Shown piece after piece: positions 48,831-62,600 of a stretch of DNA of 64,000 nucleotides (position 1 is its first letter; every line of letters starts with the position of its first letter). The DNA is from Trichoplax sp. H2 (Eukaryota; Placozoa; Uniplacotomia; Trichoplacea): NCBI GenBank assembly GCA_003344405.1, contig NOWV01000187.1:1-64000 (forward strand), read 5' to 3'. A program made the position numbers and the translations under genes. The notes below the pieces were generated by a model. That model had not been told where the DNA came from and searched no databases. It was given only the letters and a program-made list of their open reading frames with translations.

Positions 48831-49063
48831 GCGATATACATGATCAAGATTTTAGTATTTTGACATTTGATAAACGAAAATATCAAGAACTTCCAATCGG
48901 CGTATAATTACACTCGTAGATCAAGCCATGGCCTCAGTGGGTAGTAATTTCTTATCCTTCTCATCAGGGTTGTGGTGTGTTTAATATTGGTATTTTCCTT
49001 GTTAAATGAAAGCAAATTAGCTATCCAAGGGAGTACTAAAACCTGGCCCATTTGTACTACCCA

Positions 49064-52000
49064 TTATAGCGTTTTCCAATAAGAAGAAGGTGAATCTAAA
49101 TCTTGGCCAATGATCGATTTTAAGTTGATATCCTTGAAAAACTCCAAACGATGACTAACAAAATAGGTAAAATTCGTCACGTTGATTTTAAAGCCAGTCA
49201 TAGCAGTTTGTCTATATTTGTAGATCTACTTACAAATCAGGTTCTTTGCACTGGCTTTTATTAGCTGGATAAGCTGCCTCATATTGGGTGCTATCGCCAG
49301 AGCCATGAATGGCATAAGCATTGGCCTTATAAACACCTGGTGGTAGATATTCAAGAGGTATCCAAGCGCGACCTTTCCACTTACTATCATCTACTTTTGC
49401 CTTAAATTCAATTTCGAGGCCATCCTAAAAATGTAGCACCATCAAATTTTGAGATCAATACTACACTAGTTTATTAGTAGTAGCCATTGAAATTATAAAG
49501 TTATTGGATCTGTAATGGAGCAATTGAATAATTCTATTTGAAGAGATCTTGTTATAAAAGTAGCTAACGTAAGTGAAATTCTACCTTAGGAATTAATTTA
49601 CCTTGAAAGGCTTTCTGTAGTCGGAGAGCATTAAAAGTAGATATTGCCCATGACTAGAAGGAAAGGAATTTATTTACCGTGATTAACAGTGACTACTGAC
49701 TACCATCATCCATATATAAGTAATTTTACCTATTTTCAATCTTAGTAACGAGGAATAATCGCATCGTATAACAGTGGAAAATGTGGAACAAGTTATTAGT
49801 TAATCTAAATATTTCTATTCACTAAACTAATGTGTATTATATTATAGCTTGGAAAGGATAAATTGAATGCTCATATATTGATCTGTAAATTTGTATAGCT
49901 TGTATTTATACGTATATAAATTACATTGAGAAATTTATAGTCGAATCTCATGTAGGGGGCTAATTGAATGCCTCTCGATCTATAATTTTATTGAACTTGT
50001 ATTTATTAACCAAAATAGTTCCAATCTATGATTCCTGCAACACTAATGCTTATGCTTGGACTATACATTTATCTATCTTCAGTCCTGCATAAAAACATTG
50101 ACTTGTATAACCTATACATATATCTCTTAATAAAACTTACGGACAAAGCTCTACTTCCAGGTAATGGTTATTCTTTCCCAAGAAGAAAATTTCTACCACT
50201 AAAAAATGGTTTGTTAAAAAAATAGATTTCAAATACTTCGATATCAATTTAGCTTGCTAATAGAATACATTTTAATCCGATATTATTTTAGATTACTTTA
50301 CTGGGAAGACTATGTCGACTCTATTTTGATCTAATTTACCATAACGATGAGATAACAAGACCAATTAGATTTATATTTTGGTCTAATTTACCAGTAATGG
50401 TGATACAACAAGACTGATTAGACTTATTTTTTATTAGGGATTATTATAGCACAATCATAATCATAGAATAGCTTGATCATTACTTAACTGAATTTGTGAC
50501 AATGATCGCTTAATTATTGCATCAAGTTCGAGGAGAAGATAAATCATTGAAATATCTCGTATAAACTTAAATCTATCTGCTAAGTTGAATAGTCTATTGC
50601 AATCATGCTAGTTCTAATCATGATTCAGAATTTCGGTTCATCACCGAGTAAACATAATAGTGCAATTTAATCATCTTAGTTCTATCATAATCCAAAATTT
50701 CTGATCATTGCCATGTGAACATAAAAGTATTGCGTGATTGCTTATGCTAGGTTAAATCCTCATACACTTTGCGATGGCAGAAATAGCAAAGAATTTTCGA
50801 TTGATCTGTGTTTAGGGGTTTGTATCCTAGCGGATAGCCAAAGATATTGGGGTCATATTTTTCAAAACGTGTTGCATAAGTATCATAATTTCTTAAGGCA
50901 AGGAAAGTAAAAAGATTTCAGGAGAAAATACTTAAATTTTCTGTCATAGTCGATGATAACAGACGCAAAATTGCATGATTGTTACGATGATCAGCGTCAG
51001 AAATAATCCAATTATGGCATTCTAATTATGTCGTATAGCGTAATCAATAGTATCTTATAAGTGGCAATATTATCAACACAATCTGATTGATTTTTGATCA
51101 GGAATGAAAATAAACCAATGATGAAACTATGAAATTATGATGATAATGATAAAGAGCATCATGCAATGTTATATCAATGCAGTTTAATTGAATCTAATCA
51201 TGAAGATGGCAAGTAATACTAGAGCAAATTGCAACTATTTTGGAATCTGTAAATCCTCCTATGTAATAGTGGTAAATGTACTTTACCTCAGTCTATGTTT
51301 TAGGATTAAAAATAAACCGATGATGAAATTGTCATGACAAAGATAAAGAGCATCATGGTAGGTTATCAAAACAGTCTAACTACGTCTAATCATCAAGATG
51401 GTATACAACACTGATGCCGACTGCAAATGTTATGGAATCTGTAAACCCTCCTATGTACATACTCGTGGTAGAAAGTACATTACTTCAGTTTGTGCTTTAG
51501 TCGTGAAATGGAATTTGAATTAGAAGCTAAAGGACTCAAGTTAAGAATTTTATTATACCTAAGTTGCTGTATATAGTAAGCTGCAATTACTGTCATACTC
51601 GATGATAATAGAGGTAATCTCAGTAATATTCTTCACAACATAGAGCATGATTACTAGATAATCAGCAGTAAATTTGATGGTAAATGATGATCGCAATAGA
51701 TGTTGACAAATAACAGTATACAATCTGCAATATTATTTGCACAGCCTAACAGCATCTAATAATTGCAATGCGAAAGATAACGTGCAAAATTACAAATATT
51801 ATCGTCCACATTAACTAGATGATTACATCTCTATTTATTTCCACCTTATTATGCATCCTTTTGGACAATGTTGTCATGCTAGATAGCTACTTACTGTTCA
51901 TCAATTCTACGTTAAGTATGTAAATTAATAATTAGTTGTGCTCTAAGTTGCAAACCTTCATATGTCCAAAGATTCGGGCATGATTTACCAGGAGGGCAAT

Positions 52001-52151
52001 TTGGTGAAGGTGGATCATTGTAAAATGGTGATACGACATCGATGACTAGATGATGACGTTCATTTTGAAGTTGATAATTTAAATCAATCTTTGCTCCTTC
52101 ATTTTGTAGTGGTTGTCCACACCAATCTGTCTTAATCTCTATCCTGACCAT
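49064..52151 (-). CDS. C4orf33: UPF0462 / C4orf33 homologue (five exons, complete)
   Basis: Exons on the minus strand: 51956-52151, 50141-50198, 49602-49653, 49234-49424, 49064-49154. Phases close at all four junctions. The product is 195 residues, near the roughly 200 of the vertebrate protein, and aligns end to end. Landmarks: VVSPFYNDPPSPNCPPGKSC, then LWTYEVVEIFFLG, YLEVELCPHGQYLLLMLSDY, WKGRAWIPLEYLPPGVYKAN, YAIHGSGD and HRLEFFKDINL. The family resembles carbohydrate-binding/DOMON-like beta-sandwich proteins but its function is unknown, and no catalytic site is proposed. No signal peptide. ATG at 52151 is supported by alignment of the N-terminus. Confidence 0.93.
50199..51955 (-). repeat. 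C4orf33 intron 1 with three small local duplications
   Basis: This intron contains three separate two-copy tandem repeats: about 57 bp at 50317-50430 (TGGTCTAATTTACCAGTAATG type), about 68 bp at 50603-50740 (TTCTAATCATGATTCARAATTTC type) and about 205 bp at 51098-51505. The last has AATAAACCRATGATGAAA, GATAAAGAGCATCATG and GGAATCTGTAAA.CCTCCTATGTA in both copies. Confidence 0.75.
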
Positions 52152-53830
52152 GTTGATAATTTTACACTGGAAGCGATAGCATACAGTTTGAAATGTTACA
52201 ATTATAAATAGAAGGACAGCGTAGGCCTTGTAACGATGAAAGATGCTCTAATTGCTCTATACTTCTGATAGGATGCTCTAGAAAATGATAATTTGAAGTA
52301 ATATTCAGTTTAATATGCAATGTAATGATTTTAGACTCTATCCTAGGTGAGCTGTCATGTTAGAATGATATCCGGTGCGATAATTATAATTGTTAGAGAA
52401 CAATTTAATTAATACTTATAAAGATTCTATTACAAGACTTTACAAATAGTACCATAGTCATCTCAATTCTATACCATATACAGCTCAAGGCATGATGATT
52501 CTAGACACCCTGCAACTAGTGAATGTATTGTAAGTAAGGAATTGATTATAGGACTAGTAGGAAAGAGCACTGGATAAACTCTGTACGAGAATGTAACATA
52601 GATTTGAGTTACTATACTACAACATAGCTCGTCAAAAAACAGGAAATGTATAGCTAACTCTAGATCAAGGGACTATTTAAGTAGGATGATGATGAACAAA
52701 TTTTATCTGTCATACTCGATTCAGAGACTATACATAGAGATTTTTCTATATTGCTGAGACTAGAGAAGCATGTCGGAAAGGGAAAAAGGTACAGAATAAA
52801 GATCGTAGATATAATATTAAGCTACTGCATGATATACTATGTCGGTAATACATTAGTAATAAAATGAATAAATTCATACTAGGTCTATTTTAAAGATGAA
52901 ACGATAAACAAACCCTACATGCAAGATTGACTTTAGGCCCTATACCGGCGATGGCTTAGAATATCATGGCATAAAACGTCTATATATCAAACACCATCAA
53001 AAATAATAGACAAACTCGATTTGCAAGATTGATCACTGACGTAATACTAGTTCTAGGCTAGAATATCCTAACGAATAAACTGTACATGCAATATCTAATT
53101 TTAGACACCATCTTACTGCCTACATAAAGTCTTATACTATCGGCAATGAATAAATTTATGACAAGACTATAATAGCTTATGAGGCTGATGATAGCTATTG
53201 GCGATATGGATTTCAGACAGTATACTAGGATGCAGACTGAAATATCGTATTAAATAGGAAATAGGTTTTGAGTAAATTGTGCTTGATATTAAGTATATTA
53301 AAACCTGGCAATGTTATAGAGACTAGCACAATGGCATGTTATGGTTACGCCCTTGTTTCTAGACACTAGAAATTGATACTAGTAACTGCTATTAAAAGTC
53401 GCAAACATAGCAATTAGCTATAAATAATCACTAAGCGGTTAGCGAATCTTCTCATTTCTATCATTAAGTTGGAGTTCCTACTGGGTCATCAAGATATTTC
53501 TAATAGTATAGCGTAATATGATTTTGTTCTCCATACCATCGGTTATTGAATGCGATAATTATAATTATTGGATCAGTAGACGTTTCAATTCCGATCAAAA
53601 TCGAGTATAGTTGTAGCATTGCCTGGATATAGAGTGGATAATCTATAAAGAAGAAATACCGTAGCATTCCTTCTACTAAGAAAGATTAAAATAGCTAATC
53701 GAAATCGATCCTATTTACCATGATTGTTTTAACTGTCAAGATGTTACAATATTAATCATTGACATTATTTACAACTGGATCTTCAAGTAATAACATTCAT
53801 CTATTAATCGAACTATTAGCCATCTGCTAG
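52152..53830. other. Spacer between C4orf33 and the next plus-strand gene
   Basis: Head-to-head spacing, so it should include promoters for both directions, but I see no clear TATA or CCAAT elements. About 52790-53130 contains degenerate roughly 120-bp repeats (AATAAACNNTACATGCAAGATT type). Upstream exons of the plus-strand gene may lie near the right end. Confidence 0.45.
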
Positions 53831-56277
53831 AACATGCAAGCCAATCATTCCAATTGCATCGCCATATTATTTAATCAAGCTACAAGTGAACCTGTATGCA
53901 TGTTACTATGGTAAGCAATAATTTATGCAAAATAGTCATCTTGAATCGTTGAAGGAAATATCGGTAAGTTAGTTGGCCTAATGATAGTTATGAACTGCAG
54001 AATAAATACTCTATATTCACCAATGCAATTTGGCTGGTAGAACTGCACTAGAAAAGATGATAGTGTAGCAGTTATCGCTTTCTATGAGTTATATTAATAC
54101 TCTTATAAATCCAAATTTATCCTCCATTATTTCCAGGTCTATTGCTAATGGCAATACTCAAGTGTTATCCAATGATACCAAGGTTAAAGAGATTTGTAAC
54201 TACAAAATATACCGTCGAAATAAATAAAAGCAAATCCTCATTAACTATTTAACCATAATAGATTTTAGTATCCTTCTTAATTCTGCTAAAGAGTATAACC
54301 TTAAACAATTACTATAACGTTTTCAATTTACAGTTTAACTTTTACTTAAATGATCGTCGAGAGGTTAGCCAAGCATTACACCAAATTCGACTTGATCTTA
54401 TGGAAAGCTGCCCTGCTGCTGTGCAAAGTAAGAAACGATTCACGATAAGCAATACAGAACAAATTTTATTTATACGTGAAAGTCCTTCAAACATATTTTC
54501 TTCCATAGAAATGAATAATTTTACCTGCCGTTTATCGATTTCTTACTATTCTACTATTTAGTACCCTTTGAAATCCTTTTCGTAGCAAAGGAATCCTAAT
54601 TTCTACCTGTCGCTTTATTATTATCCTACTAACTGCAATACAGATAACTTCTTAACATCGTTAGCATTATAAAAATTGAACTCTTTTTATACAACTAGAT
54701 GTCTATGTTGTACACCATGTAACTCATGAATTTGCAAGGTAAGAGTATTAAAGTACTCACTGCTAGTATTAACCTACTTAAATCACCAGCTAAAGTCAGA
54801 ACTATTTTTGTATTAACGACATCAAATTCGAAATGGGATTCTCTAACCCTTGCAACAAATTCTGCTTCTAACTGTTTCCAGATCTATGGACTTAATCATC
54901 AACGTAAGTTTAAAGTCAATTTTTCTTATGATAGACTTTACTATGCATAGCATTACGCTGCTTATATCGATGAGTGTTTAATCCGTTTCAAATCGAATCA
55001 AATGTAGTTTTATGAATCTCTCTCATTAATGAAGCGCTACATAAGCTATATCCTTTCACAGAAAATTGCTAAAATACTTTATTGCGAAATAGATCTGATT
55101 ATGTTCTACGTGCAATCCGAACTTTTGATTAGGTTTAGCTTAAGGGATTTGTAAGCTAAAGCTGCTAAATCGATAATATTTTATTTACAAATCAAGATTT
55201 CTTATAATAATCAATAGTAATTAATAAAGTCACCTAATGCATCTGTGGTTGCAGCCTTTTTTCAGCTTACTTAATGCTACTTGTAGACTAAAACGGATGC
55301 GATATGGACTATAAACTACTTTAGAATTTGAAAGAGTACTTACATATCATTGTATAATGATTAATCAAATCATGCAGTCAATTAATATAGTCATACCAAT
55401 TTATATCGGTACATATACGTTTAAAATCTTAATCATCTGTCCAGATAGCAGCATTTTATTCCTACTATGCATAGTTCAATAGACATAAAATGGGTAAATA
55501 GTGCTACGCTTAGTCAGTTAGTTGATGTGGCATTAAGCATATATACTTATATTCATGCAGGTTACAACCAATACAGCGAATAATCGTATAATCAAAAAGT
55601 TATTACCTCCTAAGACGATGGTGAGTAATATTTTTATTTTATCATTAATCTGACAAGGCATTATGTAGAATGTTAGATTTACAGTTTATAAGTAAGGAGT
55701 GAAACTGAATTTCACTACATCTCATGATATAACCATACGAAAATTCGAAATCATATATAATGAGCTTAGCTACTATCAGTCGTTTCGAGAAAGATATAGT
55801 CAATATGGATGAAAAATCGGCTATTTTCATCTTTCAGGTGGTTCAAATCGATTCGCCAGCCATAGTCTATTACATGAACACGGGACATAGGTAAATAGAT
55901 ATTGACTAGCAATCATTCTCCTATTGCTTATGTTATACGAGTGGTAAGCATATTTGTAATCATTTTGATTAACTTAAGGAAGATAGATTTATTTTCCAAA
56001 CACTCGTAAAAAAATTAGCATAATTTTCGACTTTACTGCTAATACAGTTATCAGTAATACATACTATCAGGGCTATCGCTGTCTGAATTGATGAGAAATT
56101 TTCAAATAAAATTAAGAAGAAATTATAATCATTGTTAATTGCAGATTTTCAATCCTATCTTGGGTGGATAAAATGTCACACCAAGTTTTTATTGACTGCC
56201 TACAAATTCAGGTAAATGGATTGAATATCGTTTCAAGTTATATATAGACGAAAATGCCGCCCAATAAAAATAACTAA
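53831..56277 (+). CDS. Unrecognised multi-exon gene
   Basis: Candidate exons: 53831-53910 (ATG at 53834), 53936-53963, 54137-54182, 54334-54427, 54699-54738, 54767-54903, 55561-55620, 55838-55890, 56145-56211, 56248-56277. Most adjacent pairs agree in phase. Two joints do not (53963 to 54137 and 54903 to 55561), so exons are missing or misread. Readable pieces include AILFNQATSEPVCMLL, FNFYLNDRREVSQALHQIRL, VYVVHHVTHEFA, SPAKVRTIFVLTTSNSKWDS and SILSWVDKMSHQVFIDCL. I recognise no family, signal peptide or membrane helix. Two proposed introns are only 25 and 28 bp, which is suspicious. The proposed stop (TAA 56275-56277) faces the INF2 gene tail to tail. Confidence 0.4.
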
Positions 56278-56648
56278 CTTCAATTCTGGGTGATTTCTAA
56301 CCTAGGAAAAGAAGAAAGAGCAGATATTGTTAAAAAATCTTGGACCTAATCCACGTTTATAAAAGAAACACCATATAGTCTTATTTCATTATGTTACAGA
56401 ATTTATCTCTAAAGACATATTTTTAAGGTTAATCCTAATTCTAATAAGCAGTTTTTACTGTTATCTATATTGCTATGAACTCTAATAATGTTCAAATTAT
56501 GAAAAGCAACACGACAAGTTATATTGCTATTTTATCAGCTATAAAAAGTTTTCTAGTTCGTAATTGTCATATAAAATCTTGTTGTATTGGTAAAATAGTT
56601 TACAATTTTACTAGTAATAAAAATTACTATTTTACCTTAAAATTTATT

Positions 56649-59600
56649 CTAAACGATAGTGGCATTAAGTTTTCGTTTTCGTAACTCATCGATACTTTTA
56701 AATCCATTATCGCCATTTAATGTATTGGAAATTTCAGTTTGCTTCGAAAATAAATTAACTAATGATTTACTTCTTGTTCCGTCGAACATTAATGTTTGAT
56801 GGCAGCATGATGTACCATTATTGAAGCATTGATTTAGTTGAATATATTGGCTATTGCCAGCATGTAAGGAATCAGCGCGTTCCTTTCTTACTCTTTTATT
56901 CTGTAGCATTTCATGGTTGGTGGTGGTATCTTTAGTGATTTTAATAGCAATATCTACATTTCCACTCCCATTCAATTTATTATCCGTATCATAATTTTCT
57001 CTGCTCGAGCATTCTTCAGCATTTGTGGTCTGCATCAATTCAACTCCGTCACTATTACTATTTTGAAGGCTTTGAGCATTTTCATTTGCGTAATCATAAC
57101 TCGTCGTTATTGGATGTTTTTCTGTTGTAGTAACTGGCTTTAAGAAGGATGATCTACGTCGTATAAGCTCATCAGATGATTTCGATTTATAAATGAGTTT
57201 CTTCTTGTTTCCATCAGGGGGTATTTGATATGTAGCAATGAGAGCTTTTAACTCCTGTTCTCGATTACTCGTTCGCCTTACTAAGGGGTATGGGTTTTCC
57301 TGAAATTGATAAGATACTTTATCCAAGAGTTGATCGATGATATTTCGATTCTTTTTCGTCATAGACTGATTTTCGAGACTAAATTTGGAGCGTAGTTTTC
57401 TGCCCTGTAAGAAATAAAATAGCTCATTATTTAAAAGATAATTTAATTTAAGTTATAAGATGTTCTTCACTCTTTAAACCAATAAAGGATAGCTTAGAGT
57501 TATATTTATTTTCTCATTCTCAACACTTTCCTCAGTAGCTCCATGCACTGCTGCCATCAACATAAACAACTGTTGTAATATAACGTCAATATCAACAGTC
57601 TGCTTGTCCTCACAGAAATAATGTGCTAATCTTCGCGATTGCTTCTCCATAGTTTTAGTCATGATCGTAATAGCATTGGACTCCCTTTTGTACTTCTAAA
57701 CGGGATAAAAATGAGATTAAAAATTACATTTTAGGAATTATAAAACAGGTTTGCAAGCAGCCTTCCATGATATAACTACTGTCCAATGATCTAATTTTAC
57801 ATATAATTCCGAACAAATTATTACTTCTACGAATTCAATAATTTTTGTCTTAATCTCCGGTATCAGCTCCATTTCTGCACCACATCGAAGTAGCAGTAAT
57901 TTAGACTCCAATGTCAATATTGAAGATTTAATTTCGCAGTAAGGCAATCTACAGTTAAATGTAGAAAAAAAATTCGTATAAAACTGTGCAAGTATTAACG
58001 GTTTAATTATAGAGTTATTTATTAGTTGAGCAAACTGAAAGATATACTTGATGCAACTTTTCAGAGAAGGTAGAAGATCTAGCCAAGACAAGCAATGAAT
58101 TTGGCTATCAATGATGTGCTAAATTTAGGGGAAAAATTGAAATTGAGTTTAGTATTGAGAATTCATATTGCTATGTCATAAAACGATATGTTGCAATTCA
58201 GGAGCATTCGAATATCGACCTTGACAATATAATCAATGAGCAGGTGATCTGAGTTATCCATCGTTGTGTTAATTAATGCAATTAGCACTTTCAGAGAAAA
58301 GCCTTTAGCAAATTTTCCCTGTGTGATTAATAATACAAGAAAATTGATCTGCTTACAAGAGTGATTGATAGGTAAGCACTACCGTTAAGAAACAAGGAGA
58401 ATATTGATTAGGCCCTATTTGGATCACTATTATCGGACTAATCCAGTACGCTGTTATATAGAATAACTTTAATCGTTGACATATACACAAGCGCTACCAT
58501 TTTTGTTATTTGTTGACCAACCAATAGGACAACTTCCATAAATTCAACCAAAGACTGGCTCTCAAGCAAATCTATAGAAGATACAAAAATACAAAATTGT
58601 CAATATTATCGAATGAGAGAAGATTTTATAGTTTAGGACAATTATACAAATCCTTAACGATCAACTTTAAACGATGTTGTAGCTATCTTGGATCATATAG
58701 GATAATTATTAACTGTTTTCGTCTATTATGTACAGTATGAGGAAATTTGCACAAAAATTACATGATTATGCAAAATAATAATTATAAAACATGGTACAGT
58801 AGTCTATAAAGGATATTTATAAAGCTCGTTGACATAACGAGAGAAATTTTAGAGATAGTATTCTGAGAATTAATTAACAACTCAATCTGTGCAAATTGAA
58901 AGTTAATTTAGCTTACAGTGTTATTTTGCGAAAATAAAATGCATTATGAAAGTCAAAATAAAGCTTCGCCAATCATACCTTCTATAATTTTTATATATGA
59001 GGACAATGCGCTTTTCCACTTTTCAAAATAATTTGCACACTCTTCTACGGCAATAATATACTTGATCCGGTTTAAATAGCTTTATGTATTATAGAGGATT
59101 AAAGTAAATTCCAATCGATTAAAAAAGAAAAATACTACAAAGTGCTAAACTATGGTTAAAATTGGTCCTACATAAGTTTTATCCTTAAAATAAGAATATC
59201 GTTATTTATGATCAAACCTTGGTATATTGGTTACTGAATAGAGAAATAAATCGATATAGCCCAGGCTTAGCTTATTGGTAAGTCGTAGCGTTAACTTCTT
59301 TTCCTAATAGATACCGCCATATTAATCGGAATGATTCGATCATCAATTAAAAAGTAGTATTATTAAAATGGTATTGACAAGATACCGGCTCAAGTTCTTC
59401 CATAATCATTTGAAGTCGCTGAAATATGCGAATTGGAAGTTGTTGCCTATCGGCGTAACGAATAGCCTGGAGAACATCTTCCGTATTGCTGTTGTAACTA
59501 GTTGCAAGTAAAAAAATTGATATCTGCATTAATACTTTTAAAATCATTTTAAATCATATTTTTTACGAAAGTGAATAGAAGATGGTAGATTAAAGGTATA

Positions 59601-62600
59601 AGTCAAGTAGAATTATTCTAGCGTATAATCATTTCATAGATCATCAGAGAGGTAAAAGAGTGATCTTTTCAGCTATTTTAAGGCAATGAAACGTATTGAA
59701 AGTACAATGCCAACTCTATTTTATGATTAAAAGTAGATTTAATGCCGTCGTACTTTTTAAAACAACAAATGCTGGTTTAGAAGTATATTCATTTCATGAT
59801 TAAATGGGAATGCCATAAGTTTAAACGCATTCATTTCTACTGTTGTTCTAAAGCAAGCAAATTGTCCTATCCGTTCCATAGCTTACTAAGTAGGATCAAG
59901 TACCGTAATGACAAAACTTCATAAGGTCTCAGAATAGCACTATGGTCTTGAGTAAATGAAGTATAGGGCGTAATACAATATTAGAGAAGTGTTTGTTCCA
60001 ATGTTCTCTTCAGCACTGATGACTCTGAAAGGTTTTGATAGCATAATTTTATAGCCACATAAGGGAAGTTGCATAATATTATTTTCGACTACTCAGTCAT
60101 GATTATTATGACATCATTGGTGAGAGATACTACTGGAATTCATGGGAGAAAGCCAGTTTTACAGTTGTTAGAGGTGCTAATATTGGCAAACTTTATTTTC
60201 CCATAGCATAAATTTAGACCTATCAACTGCTAGCATTGATCATAAAACATAGAGGGCAAAAGTTTAATTAAGATCCGGAATAAAGCTATCTACAACTAGC
60301 TATAATTAATGGGAGTTGATACTTGCAAACTTGCTCTCATGATTTAGGATGTATTCGAGTAGAGATGAGGTAGCAAGATGACTGGAAAGAATACTATTAA
60401 AAATTATGGTCGGCCGATAATGATAAATTTTCAGAATTTACTCCAGACTGCTACTTCGTGGTTATAAAGGTAAGTACGAAAACTACCATAAATTATTTCC
60501 TTCATAGCTTTGAATAAGCAGGAAATACGTAATTGAAAATTACTATCCTTGTATTCCTATAATTTGATAAATGTTTTCTTACCAAGTCGTCAATTGATGT
60601 AAAAATATTTTTGTTACGAAAATGATTGGATGATAAAATTGACTTCCTGCCTATTAAAAGTAGATGCAAGTTTCATCTTAAAAAATACTTACATACTTCA
60701 GCTACAAATGACGAAAACAAGTTTATAAGACTTCATCGAATAGGTTTTCAATCTATAGAATCAATTACTTTGACATATCGATCGTGCATTACCGTTAAAC
60801 TTTCTATTTACCTTATTTAGCTTAAAACCTGAGGTGATTTCTTTCTTTTTACCGTTAAGTTGAGTATTGAATACGCTATCAGAATTAGTTAATGGACTCT
60901 GTAGGGGTTTATTCTGGATTAAATTCCAAATGCTTTGTGGATGGATTTTAGTTACCGCTGGTAAATGAATCCAGTATCTAGGCTGCCATTGCATCTTTCG
61001 AGACGTACAAGATGAAGTAGTATTATTATTATCATCGCATCTATCCCGCAGATGTAATTGGGGAATATCGAAATGATCGATATCGGGCAAACTGCTAGCA
61101 TCTTTATAGGTAGGATTCACTGATAAATGGACAGTAGCAAGTTTATCTTTACTTAATAATGATGGACGAATGATAGTTGTAGTAATATGGGTTATTGTAG
61201 CTATAGGTGTAGTCTTTTTTAATGTAACTGTCGTAATTTGATGGTTCTCTTTGTTGGAGGTTCGAACATCTCTCTCTGTCCAGTTATCAATTAAAGTATG
61301 CTGAGAGTTTGGAAAGTACGTTTTAAATTGGCTGGACTCTCCATCATTTTCAATTAATAATTTTTCTGTATATTTCCAGATGCTTTCAATCAGGCCGATG
61401 TTAGAATGATCCATGAGCAAGAGTAAATTTTGAAATAGAGCTAGGAGAGTCTCTCGACTACCAAGGCAATGAGCCTATATATCAAAATGGATTGTTATGG
61501 TATATATCGATATAGCTATGATAAACTGATATAAAATAATAGCAAACATCTAGAATTATCAACCATGCGTCAAATTTACAGTTTCGATAATTTGGAAATT
61601 ATAGTAATAAATTCAAAATTTATCTAACGAGTAAAATTTAAAATTACGGTCTTAAAGATAATTGAATTAGGAAATACCCGTCTTCTCGTATAACAAGAAT
61701 AACCACAGCATACATAGTAATGAAGTTAACTAAGCTAAATAGATCCAGCTAATAGTGCCATCTAATTGAACATTTATTTAATAACTATACGAACGAAATT
61801 AATGCATCTAATGCGATAGCTTAATTTCGACAGGGAAAATAATTGTAATATAAAAGAGTTATTACAGGATTAAATCTTTACCACTATTCTAACCTTGTCC
61901 AGAACTGCGTGGATCAATTGGATTGGATTAGTCAAGTCTATACCATCCATTTCAGCAATTGCTTCTTCATCGGCATGCCAATTTTTAAGAAACTGATTGA
62001 TTTGGAATGTTAATTTTGGTTCATGAAGATTTCTAAATCAGGATTGCGTTCGATATAATAAACATTTTAATTAAAAGTAAATCATAAGAAAAATTATGAT
62101 ATCCTCCTGTTAATTTCCTTTCTTTGTTTTTACTATCGTAATATAATCACAAATATTGACTTGAGCCTCAGTCCTAATTCGTTAATAATACGACGCTGGA
62201 GTGATACACCGAAAAGTAATAAAGCTTTTAATACTTACCTCATTTGCCTTATAACTAGTGAAAAATTTTGACCTTAACATTTATAAAAAAGGAATTAATG
62301 AAAAGATAAATTAGAGAGTTGCATTGCCTTAAATACAGTTTGATTCTAATTTATAAGCAACAAATTTACCAATAATCTTAGTCAATAAATTGCATCAGAA
62401 CGAGAATGAATACTATTACATAAAAACAAAACATAGTTCGAAATTCTTACACCAGATCTTGCTACGCAGAATAATTCTGGCTCGGACGTCCGTAATAATA
62501 TTTATAACGCAATTAATAAAGAGTAGGCAGTTGTGATTGAGCTGATGATTGCTGATTTGCAAGTCTTTAACCACACCATGAACGAACTGTTCAATGTAAT

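Noticed and set aside
50028-50225. 65-codon plus-strand frame
   Set aside because: Antisense to C4orf33 exon 2, which is secured by homology and phase.
56475-56684. 69-codon plus-strand frame near the end of the unknown gene
   Set aside because: Overlaps the 3' end of the INF2-like gene in antisense and is low-complexity; no splice link to the upstream exons.
56913-57143. 76-codon plus-strand frame
   Set aside because: Antisense shadow of the last INF2 exon.
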